A DNA stretch of 64,000 nt from Pseudodesulfovibrio sp. (lineage in GTDB: Bacteria; Desulfobacterota; Desulfovibrionia; Desulfovibrionales; Desulfovibrionaceae): NCBI GenBank assembly GCA_016342345.1, contig JAEINO010000001.1:1-64000 (forward strand), read 5' to 3'. Below the pieces are notes generated by a model that did no database searches, was not told where the DNA came from, and saw nothing but the letters and a program-made list of their open reading frames with translations. Below, piece by piece: positions 48,805 to 60,146 of the stretch; the stretch's first letter is position 1, and every line of letters starts with the position of its first letter. The position numbers and the translations under genes are program-made.

Positions 48805-48861
48805 TTCGTTTTATGTGAATGAAAACTTGCGGATATACATGATGATACAATTGGAGCAATC

Positions 48862-49737
48862 ATGAGCATCAAGGTTCTTATTGTGGATGACAATGCTGGA
48901 GTCAGGCGCATGATCAGGACCCATCTTGATATCGCCGGTGGTTATGAAGCCCATGAAGCTGAGAACGGTGAGCATTGCCTGAAAGTGGCTGCTGAAGTCA
49001 GGCCGGATGTGATTCTGCTTGATATAATGATGCCTATTATGGATGGGATGGAGGCTTGCCGTAGGCTTCGTGATGATCCATTTACCGCCTCTATTTACAT
49101 AATAATGCTTACTGCCAAGGCAAAGGTCGAGGATCGCGTGGAGGGCCTGGACACCGGAGCGGACGACTACCTGGCCAAGCCCTTTGCCCCGGATGAACTT
49201 CTGGCTCGAATTAGGCGGGGAAACAAGATCGTGGATGATCGGCGCATAGCTCTTTTCGATCAGTTGACAGGTCTATACAATCGCCGCAGTTTTGATAGTT
49301 TTTTTGAAAAAGAATTGGCCCGTTCGAATCGGTACGACAGTCATCTTTCCGTTATCCTTGTGGATATTGATCATTTCAAGAACGTCAATGACACCTATGG
49401 ACATCCGGTCGGTGATGAAGTCCTCAAGGTCTTGGCTCAAATTCTTCAGGACAGCATTCGATCCAGTGACTTTGCCTGCCGGTGGGGCGGAGAGGAATTT
49501 GTGATTCTCATGCCTGAGACCAATTTGGAAGCGGCCAAAAAGAAAGCGGAATTAGTGCGGCAGGTTGTTGCGGATTTTTCATTCCCGAAAGTAGGGCATT
49601 TGACCGTAAGTTTTGGCGTCTCGTATCCGGGCAAGGATGAATTTGCAAAAGATTTTTTTGAAAGGGTGGACCGTGCTCTTTACAAGGCCAAGGATGAAGG
49701 GCGCAACCGTGTTGTTGCTCTTTTGCCAGGGGAATAA
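48862..49737 (+). CDS. Response regulator with GGDEF output domain (diguanylate cyclase)
   Basis: REC VLIVDDNAGVRRMI…VILLDIMMPIMDGMEACRRL; GGDEF DIDHFKNVNDTYGHPVGDEVLK, RSSDFACRWGGEEF (RxxD I-site 5 residues before the GGEEF active site). Confidence 0.95.
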   Translation: MSIKVLIVDDNAGVRRMIRTHLDIAGGYEAHEAENGEHCLKVAAEVRPDVILLDIMMPIMDGMEACRRLRDDPFTASIYIIMLTAKAKVEDRVEGLDTGADDYLAKPFAPDELLARIRRGNKIVDDRRIALFDQLTGLYNRRSFDSFFEKELARSNRYDSHLSVILVDIDHFKNVNDTYGHPVGDEVLKVLAQILQDSIRSSDFACRWGGEEFVILMPETNLEAAKKKAELVRQVVADFSFPKVGHLTVSFGVSYPGKDEFAKDFFERVDRALYKAKDEGRNRVVALLPGE

Positions 49738-49741
49738 ACGA

Positions 49742-50197
49742 TTACTTGGTGCCTGTGAGAAGTTTTCTTAATTCTTCTACCCGTTTACGGTTGGCACCCA
49801 AGTCTGAATATCCTATCCGTGATGCTGACCGTATTTGGATGAGAGCTTTTTCAATATCGTAATAGCATTCCAGATCATCGATAAAACGCATGATTCTGCT
49901 CGTGTATTCCGCATAAAGATACGGCCCTTTTACCTCAATGACCTTTCCTCCAAACATCGATTCAATCGTATTTGCCAAGTCCACCATGACTTTGTCTTCA
50001 CTCCCATTCATGACAATGGGAGCGACTTTGTGCTTATCGTCAGTTGCTTCGGAAGATACGCAGTTTGGTGAATCCGGACAGAGTGCGAAATGACCGTCCT
50101 GCATCCCTAGATTGTCGGGAGCCTTGGATGAGCAGGCTGTCAGAACAAGCACGGTTGAAACTGTGATTACCATGAATGAGAAGATATTATATTTCAT
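49742..50197 (-). CDS. DUF1499-family lipoprotein
   Basis: Lipobox VLTACSSK; LGMQDGHFALCPDSPNCVSSEA signature. Confidence 0.85.
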   Translation of the reverse strand: MKYNIFSFMVITVSTVLVLTACSSKAPDNLGMQDGHFALCPDSPNCVSSEATDDKHKVAPIVMNGSEDKVMVDLANTIESMFGGKVIEVKGPYLYAEYTSRIMRFIDDLECYYDIEKALIQIRSASRIGYSDLGANRKRVEELRKLLTGTK

Positions 50198-50511
50198 ATA
50201 TGCATACTATTTCAAATAATGATTCGTATGCAAGCTTTTTGGCAATGACGATTGAAAAATAGATATTCTTGCTGTGCCTTCGTACTGAGTAAACCGGAAG
50301 AAAAGTCAATCGATTACCAAGGCTTTATTTTGTTGTTATTTTAATTGAATACAACATGTTGTGTTTAATTGATTAATCCGTGGAAATCCTATTTCCCACT
50401 GGCAAGGTGTGGTTCTTGCCAAGAAATCCCCAGCAGTTTAAAAACCTTACATGCATCAGTTGTATTTTGACTGTTGCCATTGTCAAAAATCATATATTCT
50501 GGAGAATTGAA

Positions 50512-50796
50512 ATGTCCGAACGTATAATTGAAGAACTGGAAAAAAAACTTGAGGATCTTCTTGGTTCAGAGCTTCCTGCCCATCCGGCGCAAAATATCAA
50601 CGCGGCCTTGCAAGTGGCTGAACTTTTGGAGTCCAGAGGCTTTTCCTTTCAATTGAAGGATCTTTGTCCCAGCAGCATGAATGAAACCAAATGGAGTGCT
50701 ACTTTTATCAAGAGTGGTACCGAATTTGTTGCCGAGGATGCTCAAACTGCAGTCGCCGTATGCAGTGCTGCTGTTTCGGCCCTGGACAGGAGCTGA
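50512..50796 (+). CDS. Small protein resembling the phage ABA sandwich domain
   Basis: ORF start trimmed to ATG 50512. NINAALQVAELLESRGFSFQLK…TKWSATFIKSGTEFVAEDAQTAVAVCSAAVSAL resembles the D/N-x-AAwxVvE…W…A-eA-TaaxAICxAAL pattern. Confidence 0.55.
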   Translation: MSERIIEELEKKLEDLLGSELPAHPAQNINAALQVAELLESRGFSFQLKDLCPSSMNETKWSATFIKSGTEFVAEDAQTAVAVCSAAVSALDRS

Positions 50797-50850
50797 CGTT
50801 TCCATTTGAGCTTCCAGAATTTACATTAGCTCACTGATTCTTGAAATAAA

Positions 50851-50896
50851 AGAACACCTTGCTGATTAATTGGATTCAATTGGCAAGGTGTTCTTG
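50851..50896. terminator. Bidirectional hairpin between convergent small genes
   Basis: AAGAACACCTTGC … GCAAGGTGTTCTT, 13-bp perfect arms. Confidence 0.7.
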
Positions 50897-50923
50897 TTCT
50901 TTTGGCAGTTTGAAATAAAACGA

Positions 50924-51286
50924 TTACCCGCCGAACCAGCCTGGAGAAATGACTTCCATTGCTTTTGTGTAATGAACGCGAAGATCTCCAAGTTTTCCAG
51001 AGATAATTTTTTCCTGATCGCCAAGGCTACTGGGGCAGACATTCTGCATTTCACCAACAACTGTATCCAGCTCCTTCATGGTAGATTTGAGCAAATTGAT
51101 TTCATCCTGAAGTCCGGCAGGGCTTTCGTATGACAACACTTCGTAAAGCCTAGCTTTCCATGAATTTAGTTCCATTTCAAGGCCCTTGCAATAATGGGTG
51201 ACCGCTTCCTTTTTAGCCTCTTCAGTTCCACAGCCATCTATTCCCATACAGCTTGGGCATGGTCCTGGATAATCCATATTGGGCAT
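50924..51286 (-). CDS. Conserved-looking hypothetical protein with N-terminal Cys motif
   Basis: MPNMDYPGPCPSCMGIDGCGTEEAKKEAVTHYCKGLEMELNSWKARLYEVL…; 120 aa, distinct RBS (GAGAAAAG) and terminator. Confidence 0.7.
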   Translation of the reverse strand: MPNMDYPGPCPSCMGIDGCGTEEAKKEAVTHYCKGLEMELNSWKARLYEVLSYESPAGLQDEINLLKSTMKELDTVVGEMQNVCPSSLGDQEKIISGKLGDLRVHYTKAMEVISPGWFGG

Positions 51287-51492
51287 AACTTTTCTCCATG
51301 TGGTTAAATGTTAATACTGTTGAAACTATACACCATGCCCGGAGTAATTGTAGCGGATTGAATAAAAAATAATGAAAGCAGTTAACCCGCTAAAATTCTG
51401 TTCTTTGTATGCATAGAAAATTTGGATTTGCGAATAGGGCTGGTATTTCATTTTATATGGATTTGGTGACATCATCTCTGTCTTAATTATCA

Positions 51493-51525
51493 AAAAGCCT
51501 TTGAGTTTTCGACTCAAAGGCTTTT
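51493..51525 (-). terminator. Terminator of tRNA-Ser
   Basis: AAAAGCCTTTGAGT-…-ACTCAAAGGCTTTT hairpin just downstream of the tRNA on the minus strand. Confidence 0.8.
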
Positions 51526-51535
51526 ATTGTTGGCA

Positions 51536-51630
51536 TGGCGGAGAGGGTGGGATTCGAACCCACGTACGGGGATGAACCCGTAACTCGATTTCGAGTCGAG
51601 CGCGTTACGGCCGGACTTCGCTACCTCTCC
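51536..51630 (-). tRNA. tRNA-Ser (anticodon CGA)
   Basis: Minus strand GGAGAGGTAGCGAAGTCCGGCCGTAACGCGCTCGACTCGAAATCGAGTTACGGGTTCATCCCCGTACGTGGGTTCGAATCCCACCCTCTCCGCCA: 7-bp acceptor, anticodon loop CTCGAAA, long variable arm, GGTTCGAAT T-loop, encoded CCA. Confidence 0.96.
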
Positions 51631-51775
51631 GCATTTTTTTTGCGGCATGTTTGGCTAATGCCGATGTGGTGTGCGGTTATAAACGGACTCGACGGGACTG
51701 GCAAGAAGTTTTGCTTGTTACGTTGAGTCGTTAAGTCAGATTGTTGTTTGCCAGCAGGGCGAGCGGATTATTTTG

Positions 51776-52273
51776 TTATTCTTTCCGCTTTCTTCTTTCG
51801 AGAAAGAATCGTTTGAGAATCGAACTGCATTCGTCTTCCATGACGCCCTCGATAAGCCACATCTTGTGATTGGTAAACGGGAGTGCATAGCCGTTGAGAT
51901 TGGAGACAAGTGCCCCGGTTCTGGGGTCGCGTGCGCCAAAGATAACGCCTGCAACACGGGCGTGAATAATTGCACCGGTACACATCAGGCACGGTTCCAG
52001 AGTTACGGCGAGGATAGTGTTTGGCAGTCGGTAGTTGCCAAGTGTTTTGGCTGCTTTTCGCAGACAGAGAATCTCGGCATGGCCGGTGGGATCATTCGAA
52101 ATGATCGGTTGATTATGAGCCTTGGCAATGAGCGTGCCTGAAGACGAAAACAAGGCTGCGCCAATGGGAGCCTCGTCAACTTTGGCCGCGTTGCATGCTT
52201 CTTGGAACGCGACTTCCATGAAATCCCGCCAGTTTGTTCCTGCGGGCGCATCTGGCGGTGTCGGGACGGTCAT
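51776..52273 (-). CDS. tadA: tRNA-specific adenosine deaminase
   Basis: DEAPIGAALFSSSGTLIAKAHNQPI; GHAEILCLRKAAK; VTLEPCLMCTGAIIHARVAGVIFGARDPRTGA. Confidence 0.93.
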   Translation of the reverse strand: MTVPTPPDAPAGTNWRDFMEVAFQEACNAAKVDEAPIGAALFSSSGTLIAKAHNQPIISNDPTGHAEILCLRKAAKTLGNYRLPNTILAVTLEPCLMCTGAIIHARVAGVIFGARDPRTGALVSNLNGYALPFTNHKMWLIEGVMEDECSSILKRFFLERRKRKE

Positions 52274-52290
52274 GATACTATCAAGTTTGC

Positions 52291-53106
52291 CTATTGGTTT
52301 TTGAGGTATTTGACGCCTGCTTCAAGCATGGCAATACCAAGAGGAATGTTTGGATCGGTACCACGAGTCCAGGACGGATGATTTGTCGGATGGTTATATG
52401 CCTCTGGATGTGGCATCAGGCCGAGAATGCGTCCGGTCGGGTCGGTGAGTCCGGCAAGTCCCAGAGGTGAGCCATTCGGATTATATGGATATTCCTGGGT
52501 CGGTTCTTTTGTTTCCGGGTCAACATATTGGACTGCAATGAGATTGTTGTCCTTAATGGCTTGAAAGGTTTCATCATCCATGGGGATAATCTTGCCTTCA
52601 CCATGACGGATTGGAGCGTCGAGGTACTCCAGGCCCTTTGTAAAGACACATGGTGAATTCGGGTTGGCCTTGAGGCGAACCCAACGACTTTCAAATCTGC
52701 CGGAATCATTGTATGAGAGTGAAACTTGGCGTTCAAAATATTTTCCGCCAACGGCAGGGAGCAGACCGAGCTTGCACAGAAGCTGGAATCCGTTGCAAAT
52801 GCCGAGGATGATGCCGCCATTGTCGAAAAAGGACTTGAGCTGATCAAGTACCGGGCTGCCATCGGCTGTGGTGGACCAACGCCAGCGAAGGGCGGCAGCC
52901 TGGGCTGCACCAAGGTCGTCACCATCGAGGAACCCACCCGGGCACAGGAGGTAATTGTACTTGTCCAAACGAACATGACCAGCAGCGAGGTCAGAAAAAT
53001 AAACTATATCGACATTGTCCGCACCGGCTTCTTTCAAAGCATAGGCGGACTCATTTTCACAGTTGGTGCCGTATCCGGTGATGACAAGGGCGTTGACGCG
53101 GGCCAT
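52291..53106 (-). CDS. purQ: Phosphoribosylformylglycinamidine synthase, glutaminase subunit
   Basis: VNALVITGYGTNCENESAYALKEAGAD; LCPGGFLDGDDLGA; ILGICNGFQLLCKLGLLP; RILGLMPHPEAYNH. Confidence 0.92.
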   Translation of the reverse strand: MARVNALVITGYGTNCENESAYALKEAGADNVDIVYFSDLAAGHVRLDKYNYLLCPGGFLDGDDLGAAQAAALRWRWSTTADGSPVLDQLKSFFDNGGIILGICNGFQLLCKLGLLPAVGGKYFERQVSLSYNDSGRFESRWVRLKANPNSPCVFTKGLEYLDAPIRHGEGKIIPMDDETFQAIKDNNLIAVQYVDPETKEPTQEYPYNPNGSPLGLAGLTDPTGRILGLMPHPEAYNHPTNHPSWTRGTDPNIPLGIAMLEAGVKYLKNQ

Positions 53107-53246
53107 GAAAATCTCCTCTTCGTATTGACTTTGTCGCGGTACCCTGCAAAATTCGCAAAGCAGCGTTTTTCAGGGCAGGAACATACGTGTCCGGCGCATG
53201 ACAGTCAACATGGATGGTACATGAGGTTGCTCATGATATATCTTAA

Positions 53247-54926
<1,680 letters not shown>

Positions 54927-54929
54927 ACA

Positions 54930-55733
54930 ATGGGAGATTTTTACAACTCCAGTCGGTCCGGCCCATTCATTTTGGCCGGTCCGTGTGTCATTGAAAACAG
55001 GGAAATAACCTTTCAGGCTGCCGAGACATTGGCTGCGCTTGCTGAAAAACTTGATTTGCCCCTTGTTTTCAAGAGTTCCTTTGACAAGGCCAACAGGACT
55101 TCCGTGACGAGTTTTCGCGGTCCAGGACTGGATGTCGGGCTTGAAATTCTGGCAGAAGTCAAGAAGGCCACTGGGTTGCCCATTGTTACGGATATTCATC
55201 ACCCTGAACAGGCTGCCCGAGTAGCAGAAGTTGCTGATGTCATACAGATTCCGGCATTTCTTTGTCGGCAGACTGATTTGCTGGTGGCAGCAGCCAAGAC
55301 CGGCAAAATCATCAATATCAAAAAAGGACAATTTCTGGCTCCATGGGACATGAAAAATGCAGTCGAAAAAGTCCGTGCTTCCGGCAATGATCAAATTTGG
55401 CTCACCGAACGCGGTTCCACCTATGGATACAACAATCTTGTTGTGGACATGCGGTCCATCCCGGAGATGAGTAAATTCGATGTCCCGGTTGTTTTTGATG
55501 CAACTCACTCCGTACAATTGCCTGGAGGTCTGGGTTGCGCTTCTGGCGGACAGCGTGAATACGTTTCCGTGTTGGCTTCGGCAGCAGTTGCGGCCGGGGC
55601 CAATGGAGTTTTCATGGAAGTTCATCCTGATCCTGACAAGGCCTTGTGCGATGGCCCGAACAGTCTTTCGTTTGATCAAGCTGAAAAACTTCTTATCAGG
55701 CTCAAGGCCCTTTGGGAGTTGAATAATGGCTGA
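54930..55733 (+). CDS. kdsA: 3-deoxy-8-phosphooctulonate synthase
   Basis: [71 protein letters not shown]. Confidence 0.96.
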   Translation: MGDFYNSSRSGPFILAGPCVIENREITFQAAETLAALAEKLDLPLVFKSSFDKANRTSVTSFRGPGLDVGLEILAEVKKATGLPIVTDIHHPEQAARVAEVADVIQIPAFLCRQTDLLVAAAKTGKIINIKKGQFLAPWDMKNAVEKVRASGNDQIWLTERGSTYGYNNLVVDMRSIPEMSKFDVPVVFDATHSVQLPGGLGCASGGQREYVSVLASAAVAAGANGVFMEVHPDPDKALCDGPNSLSFDQAEKLLIRLKALWELNNG

Positions 55734-56253
55734 CAGTGCCAAGGAACTCGCGAAAAATATCAAACTGCTTGTTCTTGATGTTGATGGTGTTCTCACTGAT
55801 GGCGGATTGTATTATGGTGATGAGGGCATCGTCATGAAGCGTTTTAACGTTCAGGATGGTTTCGGCATCAAGCTGGCGCAGGCTGTAGGCCTTGAAATAG
55901 GCGTAATTACGGGATTGGACCAGAAACCTGTTGCAGCTCGGGTGAAAGAGCTGGGAATAACACACTATTATCCTGGTAAACATAAAAAACTCCCCTTGTT
56001 TGAAGAGATTTGCGAAAAAACCGGTATAAGTCCTTCCGAGGCAGCATTCATGGGAGATGATTGGATCGACTTGACTGTCATGCGGCGGGCTGGTCTGGCA
56101 TTAAGTGTCCCGAACGCGATGCCTGAAGTCATCAAGGAAGCTGATTGGGTCTCCACTCGAATGGGCGGCCATGGTGCGGTTCGAGAGGCTATCTCTTTTA
56201 TTCTCGAAGCACGTGGATTCAAGGACGATGCCTGGAAAGAGTGGGCAGGGTAG
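55726..56253 (+). CDS. kdsC: KDO-8-phosphate phosphatase (HAD-IIIA)
   Basis: [73 protein letters not shown]; 8-nt overlap with kdsA. Confidence 0.94.
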   Translation: MADSAKELAKNIKLLVLDVDGVLTDGGLYYGDEGIVMKRFNVQDGFGIKLAQAVGLEIGVITGLDQKPVAARVKELGITHYYPGKHKKLPLFEEICEKTGISPSEAAFMGDDWIDLTVMRRAGLALSVPNAMPEVIKEADWVSTRMGGHGAVREAISFILEARGFKDDAWKEWAG

Positions 56254-56865
56254 ATGAAAGGGCGTCCAGGTCTGACTGTTCTTGTTATTTTTGCCATTGG
56301 GCTTGCTGCTGGTGTCGCCATTAATGCGATTTTTTTTTCAGATCCCATTATTGAAAAAGTCTCAGTCGAAACTGAAACGGAAAAGTCGCACGAACGTTTG
56401 TTTGATGATGCAAATGTGACAGCCGAAGACATTGAGTTGGTCCAAGGGAAACATGGTAGCATGACATGGAAGTTACTTGCAAAAAGTGCGAAGTATGATC
56501 AGGAAAGACACTTGGTTGGTGTTGAACGTCCTCAGTTGACTGCGTATTTTGGCGTTGATCGGCAGGAGGTGTATGTCAAATCTGATAGAGGTGAGATTGA
56601 TCAAGGCAATGACAATTTGACATTATATGATGGAGTAACCGGTCGTTTCGGTGATATTGCACTTGATGCTCAACATCTTGATTATGTTGGTGCCATTGGT
56701 AAAGTTTATCTCAAGGGCGGAGTCCTATTGCGTCATCCAGACATGACAATAAAGGCCGTTGCTGTGGAAATTGATCTTGTTACTCACAAACTTGTTGCTG
56801 CCGGTGGAGTCGAAGCCTTGCTTGCGCCCAAAGGCATCGAACAGAATCTATTATATGAACAATAG
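56254..56865 (+). CDS. lptC: LPS export protein LptC
   Basis: N-terminal TM then VTAEDIELVQGKHGSMTWKLLAKSAKYDQ…GRFGDIALDAQHLDYVGAIGKVYLKGGVLLRHPDMTIKA; between kdsC and lptA. Confidence 0.88.
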   Translation: MKGRPGLTVLVIFAIGLAAGVAINAIFFSDPIIEKVSVETETEKSHERLFDDANVTAEDIELVQGKHGSMTWKLLAKSAKYDQERHLVGVERPQLTAYFGVDRQEVYVKSDRGEIDQGNDNLTLYDGVTGRFGDIALDAQHLDYVGAIGKVYLKGGVLLRHPDMTIKAVAVEIDLVTHKLVAAGGVEALLAPKGIEQNLLYEQ

Positions 56866-56883
56866 TGAAGGAGTCATGCTCCG

Positions 56884-57738
56884 ATGAAAAACGTATACAT
56901 GTTTTTGATTGCATTGTTGCTAACCATTTCTTTTTTGTCAGGGTTGGCTTGTGCCGAGGATTGGGGCGAAATTCGAGAGGCCACTCTTAATCTCAATATT
57001 CGAGAAAAGAGAACACCTAAAAGCGAGCATGTTGTCACACTCGCCACAGGACAACGGGTCAAGGTTGATTTTTTGAGGGATGGCTGGTTTGCCGTGTTCA
57101 ATCTCAACGAATCCAAACGTGATGAAACTCGTGCCATAGGCTTTGCCAATTCCAAGTATTTGATTGCGGTTCCTGTCGAACAACAAGTTCAGACCTTATC
57201 TGTTGTTACCAAGGAGACTGTACCTGTTGACAAAATCAGTGAGGGCGGAGTCAAGGTTAAGGTTGGAACAGCCCCTCCCTCAGATCCGATCATGGTTGGT
57301 ATTGATCCGAGTCGTATTCCGGTTAAAATTACATCCGATCGAATGACTTATGATGAAACTGGAAAAGTCGTTTCCTTTGTCGGCAATGTGGTTGCCGAAC
57401 ATGGTCAATTGACCTTGTGGGCCGACAAGATTTCAGCATATTTTTCTTCGAAAAACGGTAAAGGATTTGGAGCCGACAGCGTGGAACGAATCATTGCGGA
57501 TGGCAATGTTCGCGCCAAGAAAGAAAAGACTGAAGGGAAATGTGGAAAATTGACGTATTGGGTTGAAAAGCAGTTGTTGAAAATGGAACAGAATCCATTA
57601 TTGCAAGATGGCCCCAACAGACTGACTGGCGAGGTAATCAATTTTCATATCCGAGAAAATCGAAGTGAAGTGATTGGAGGAAAGAACCAAAGAGTCAAGG
57701 CCGTTTTCATGACTCCCGAAAAAATGAAGGTGCAGTAG
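56884..57738 (+). CDS. lptA: LptA/OstA-domain protein with N-terminal SH3b-like domain
   Basis: SH3-like ATLNLNIREKRTPKSEHVVTLATGQRVKVDFLRDGWFAVF; OstA-like PVKITSDRMTYDETGKVVSFVGNVVAEHGQLTLWADKISAYFSS. Confidence 0.88.
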   Translation: MKNVYMFLIALLLTISFLSGLACAEDWGEIREATLNLNIREKRTPKSEHVVTLATGQRVKVDFLRDGWFAVFNLNESKRDETRAIGFANSKYLIAVPVEQQVQTLSVVTKETVPVDKISEGGVKVKVGTAPPSDPIMVGIDPSRIPVKITSDRMTYDETGKVVSFVGNVVAEHGQLTLWADKISAYFSSKNGKGFGADSVERIIADGNVRAKKEKTEGKCGKLTYWVEKQLLKMEQNPLLQDGPNRLTGEVINFHIRENRSEVIGGKNQRVKAVFMTPEKMKVQ

Positions 57739-58464
57739 ATGTCTGACGGATTGAGGGCCACCAATCTTTTAAAAAGATATGGCCAGAAAGAAGTTGTGCA
57801 TGGCATCAGCCTTGAACTAAACCCCAAGGAAGTCGTTGGATTGCTTGGGCCGAATGGTGCGGGCAAAACAACAACTTTTTATATGCTCGTCGGCATCGTC
57901 AAGCCGAACGCAGGTCAAGTCACACTCAATGGGAAATTGTTGACAGACAAGCCGCTCCATGAGCGCGCTCGACTTGGGGTAAGTTACTTGCCTCAGGAAA
58001 ATTCCATTTTCAAGAAACTGACTGTTCGCCAAAATCTTGAGATCATACTTGAACAAACTTCACTGAATTCGGCTGCACGTAAAAAACGTGCTGATGAGTT
58101 GATGGAAATGTTCACTATCACAAAACTATCCGATCAAGTTGCCATGTATTTATCCGGCGGTGAACGACGAAGGCTTGAAATTGCCCGCGCTTTGATTCTT
58201 GATCCGCAATTCATTTTGCTTGATGAGCCTTTTGCCGGAATTGATCCCATAGCGGTTATTGATATTCAGGAAATCATTTCCGTTTTGAAAAGCATGGGGA
58301 TCGGAATTCTCATATCAGATCATAACGTTAGAGAAACATTGAATATTTGTGATCGAGCTTATCTTGTCTACGAAGGGGCCATTATCCTTGAAGGTTCCCC
58401 TGAAGAGATAGTTCAGAGCAGTCGTGCCCGCCAAATTTATCTGGGTGACGATTTCAAATTGTAA
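57739..58464 (+). CDS. lptB: LPS export ABC transporter ATP-binding protein
   Basis: LLGPNGAGKTTTFYMLVGIVKPNAGQV; YLSGGERRRLEIARALILDPQFILLDEPFAGIDPIAV. Confidence 0.96.
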   Translation: MSDGLRATNLLKRYGQKEVVHGISLELNPKEVVGLLGPNGAGKTTTFYMLVGIVKPNAGQVTLNGKLLTDKPLHERARLGVSYLPQENSIFKKLTVRQNLEIILEQTSLNSAARKKRADELMEMFTITKLSDQVAMYLSGGERRRLEIARALILDPQFILLDEPFAGIDPIAVIDIQEIISVLKSMGIGILISDHNVRETLNICDRAYLVYEGAIILEGSPEEIVQSSRARQIYLGDDFKL

Positions 58465-58701
58465 TCATCCCTTTTTTGCCTGTTTTTTGTATTGACGATT
58501 TACACTATGCTGAATCGTTGGTACACTTTTTTCATGTCCCATTATCCAAATTTTTAATCCAACAGTAACGGGATGTTATAAGTATTGTGTTGCTTCCTTT
58601 TTGGGGATGTGGCATGATCAAATCAAGATTTAATGATTCTGATGGAAAAAATGGATAGTACGTTACGGAACATGTTTGTTTAGCCTTTGAGGCCTGAAAA
58701 T

Positions 58702-60111
58702 ATGGGTTTGGAACTTAGACAACAACTCAAGCTTTCTCAGCAACTGGTTATGACGCCGCAGTTACAGCAAGCTATCAAGCTTCTGCAACTTTCACGTCTT
58801 GAACTGCTTGAAACCGTTCAGCAGGAACTTATGGAGAATCCTTTTCTCGATGAGCCAGAAACTGAAGCGGATGTGTCTGAATCTACAGAGAAAATAACCG
58901 AATCGCAGGCTGAGGAAGAGCTTGTTCGTAACGCTGATTGGGAAAATTATCTGGGTGAATTCTCAAGCACATCAAAACAATCGAATTCTCGTGATTCCGA
59001 AATCCCCGAAGAAGGTCTTTCCTTTGAAGCTAGGCTTGCATCCAAGCCAACTCTTGAAGGACACGTCAATTGGCAAATGCGCCTTTCCAATTTTACTGAT
59101 AACGAAATTGCCATTGGCGAAATAGTCCTCGGTAATATCGACGTTAATGGCTATCTTCAGGCTTCTGCCGAAGAAATAATAAGCATGGTCCAAGCTACAG
59201 AAGCAGAAGTGGAATCCGTTATTAAGCGGATACAGCGTCTGGATCCTGTTGGTATTGCTGCTCGTACCCCACAAGAATGTTTGCTTATTCAAATGGATGT
59301 TCTTGGGTATGACGATCCCATTCTGGTTTCACTTGTCCGTGATCATTTGGAAGATCTTGAAAAGAATCGCTATAAGCCCCTTGCTCGAAAATTTAAAATT
59401 TCCATGGACGAACTTAAGGGATATCTTGATCTATTACAGACTCTTGATCCTTTGCCTGGGACTAATTTTTCCAGCTCTGAGCCGCATTACGTCAGTCCTG
59501 ATGTTCATGTGTATAAATATGACGATGAATTTGTAGTCATTCTCAATGAAGATGGTCTGCCTCGAATCCAAATGAACGAATTTTATATGGAGTCCATGAA
59601 AGGGTCGGCTGGCAAGGAAAAAGAATATTTTCAGGAAAAGATGCGATCTGCAGCATGGCTTATGAAAAGCCTGTACCAGCGACAGAGAACATTGTATAAA
59701 GTTGTAGAGAGCATTGTCCGATTTCAGCGTGGTTTCTTTGAAAATGGAGTGACAAAGCTCAACCCATTGATTCTCAAGGAGGTCGCCGAGGATATCGAAA
59801 TGCACGAATCTACCGTAAGCCGTATCACCACGAGTAAATATGTTTCTACTCCACATGGTATTTTTGAGTTGAAATTCTTTTTCAATAGTGCGTTGGATAT
59901 AAACGATGGTTCTCAGGTTGGTTCGGAGAGCGTCAAGGCTCTCATCAAGAAGATGATTGCAGAGGAAGATACGAAGAAGCCGCTTAGCGACGAACTGATT
60001 GGCGAAATACTTAAGAAAAATCTTGATGTAAATATTGCAAGACGAACTGTCGCCAAATACCGTTCCGCATTGAACATTCCTTCTTCTTCCAAACGCAAGC
60101 AATACTTCTAG
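58702..60111 (+). CDS. rpoN: RNA polymerase sigma-54 factor (preferred ATG start 58702)
   Basis: MGLELRQQLKLSQQLVMTPQLQQAIKLLQLSRLELLETVQQEL; HTH and RpoN box ARRTVAKYRSALNIPSSSKRK. Confidence 0.97.
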   Translation: MGLELRQQLKLSQQLVMTPQLQQAIKLLQLSRLELLETVQQELMENPFLDEPETEADVSESTEKITESQAEEELVRNADWENYLGEFSSTSKQSNSRDSEIPEEGLSFEARLASKPTLEGHVNWQMRLSNFTDNEIAIGEIVLGNIDVNGYLQASAEEIISMVQATEAEVESVIKRIQRLDPVGIAARTPQECLLIQMDVLGYDDPILVSLVRDHLEDLEKNRYKPLARKFKISMDELKGYLDLLQTLDPLPGTNFSSSEPHYVSPDVHVYKYDDEFVVILNEDGLPRIQMNEFYMESMKGSAGKEKEYFQEKMRSAAWLMKSLYQRQRTLYKVVESIVRFQRGFFENGVTKLNPLILKEVAEDIEMHESTVSRITTSKYVSTPHGIFELKFFFNSALDINDGSQVGSESVKALIKKMIAEEDTKKPLSDELIGEILKKNLDVNIARRTVAKYRSALNIPSSSKRKQYF

Positions 60112-60146
60112 TCTGCTTGTCAGTACTTTCAACCAGGAGGTAGCGT

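Noticed and set aside
51535-51726. ORF MAERVGFEPTYGDEPVTRFRVERVTAGLR… on the plus strand
   Set aside because: It is the antisense of the tRNA-Ser gene, a classic spurious ORF.
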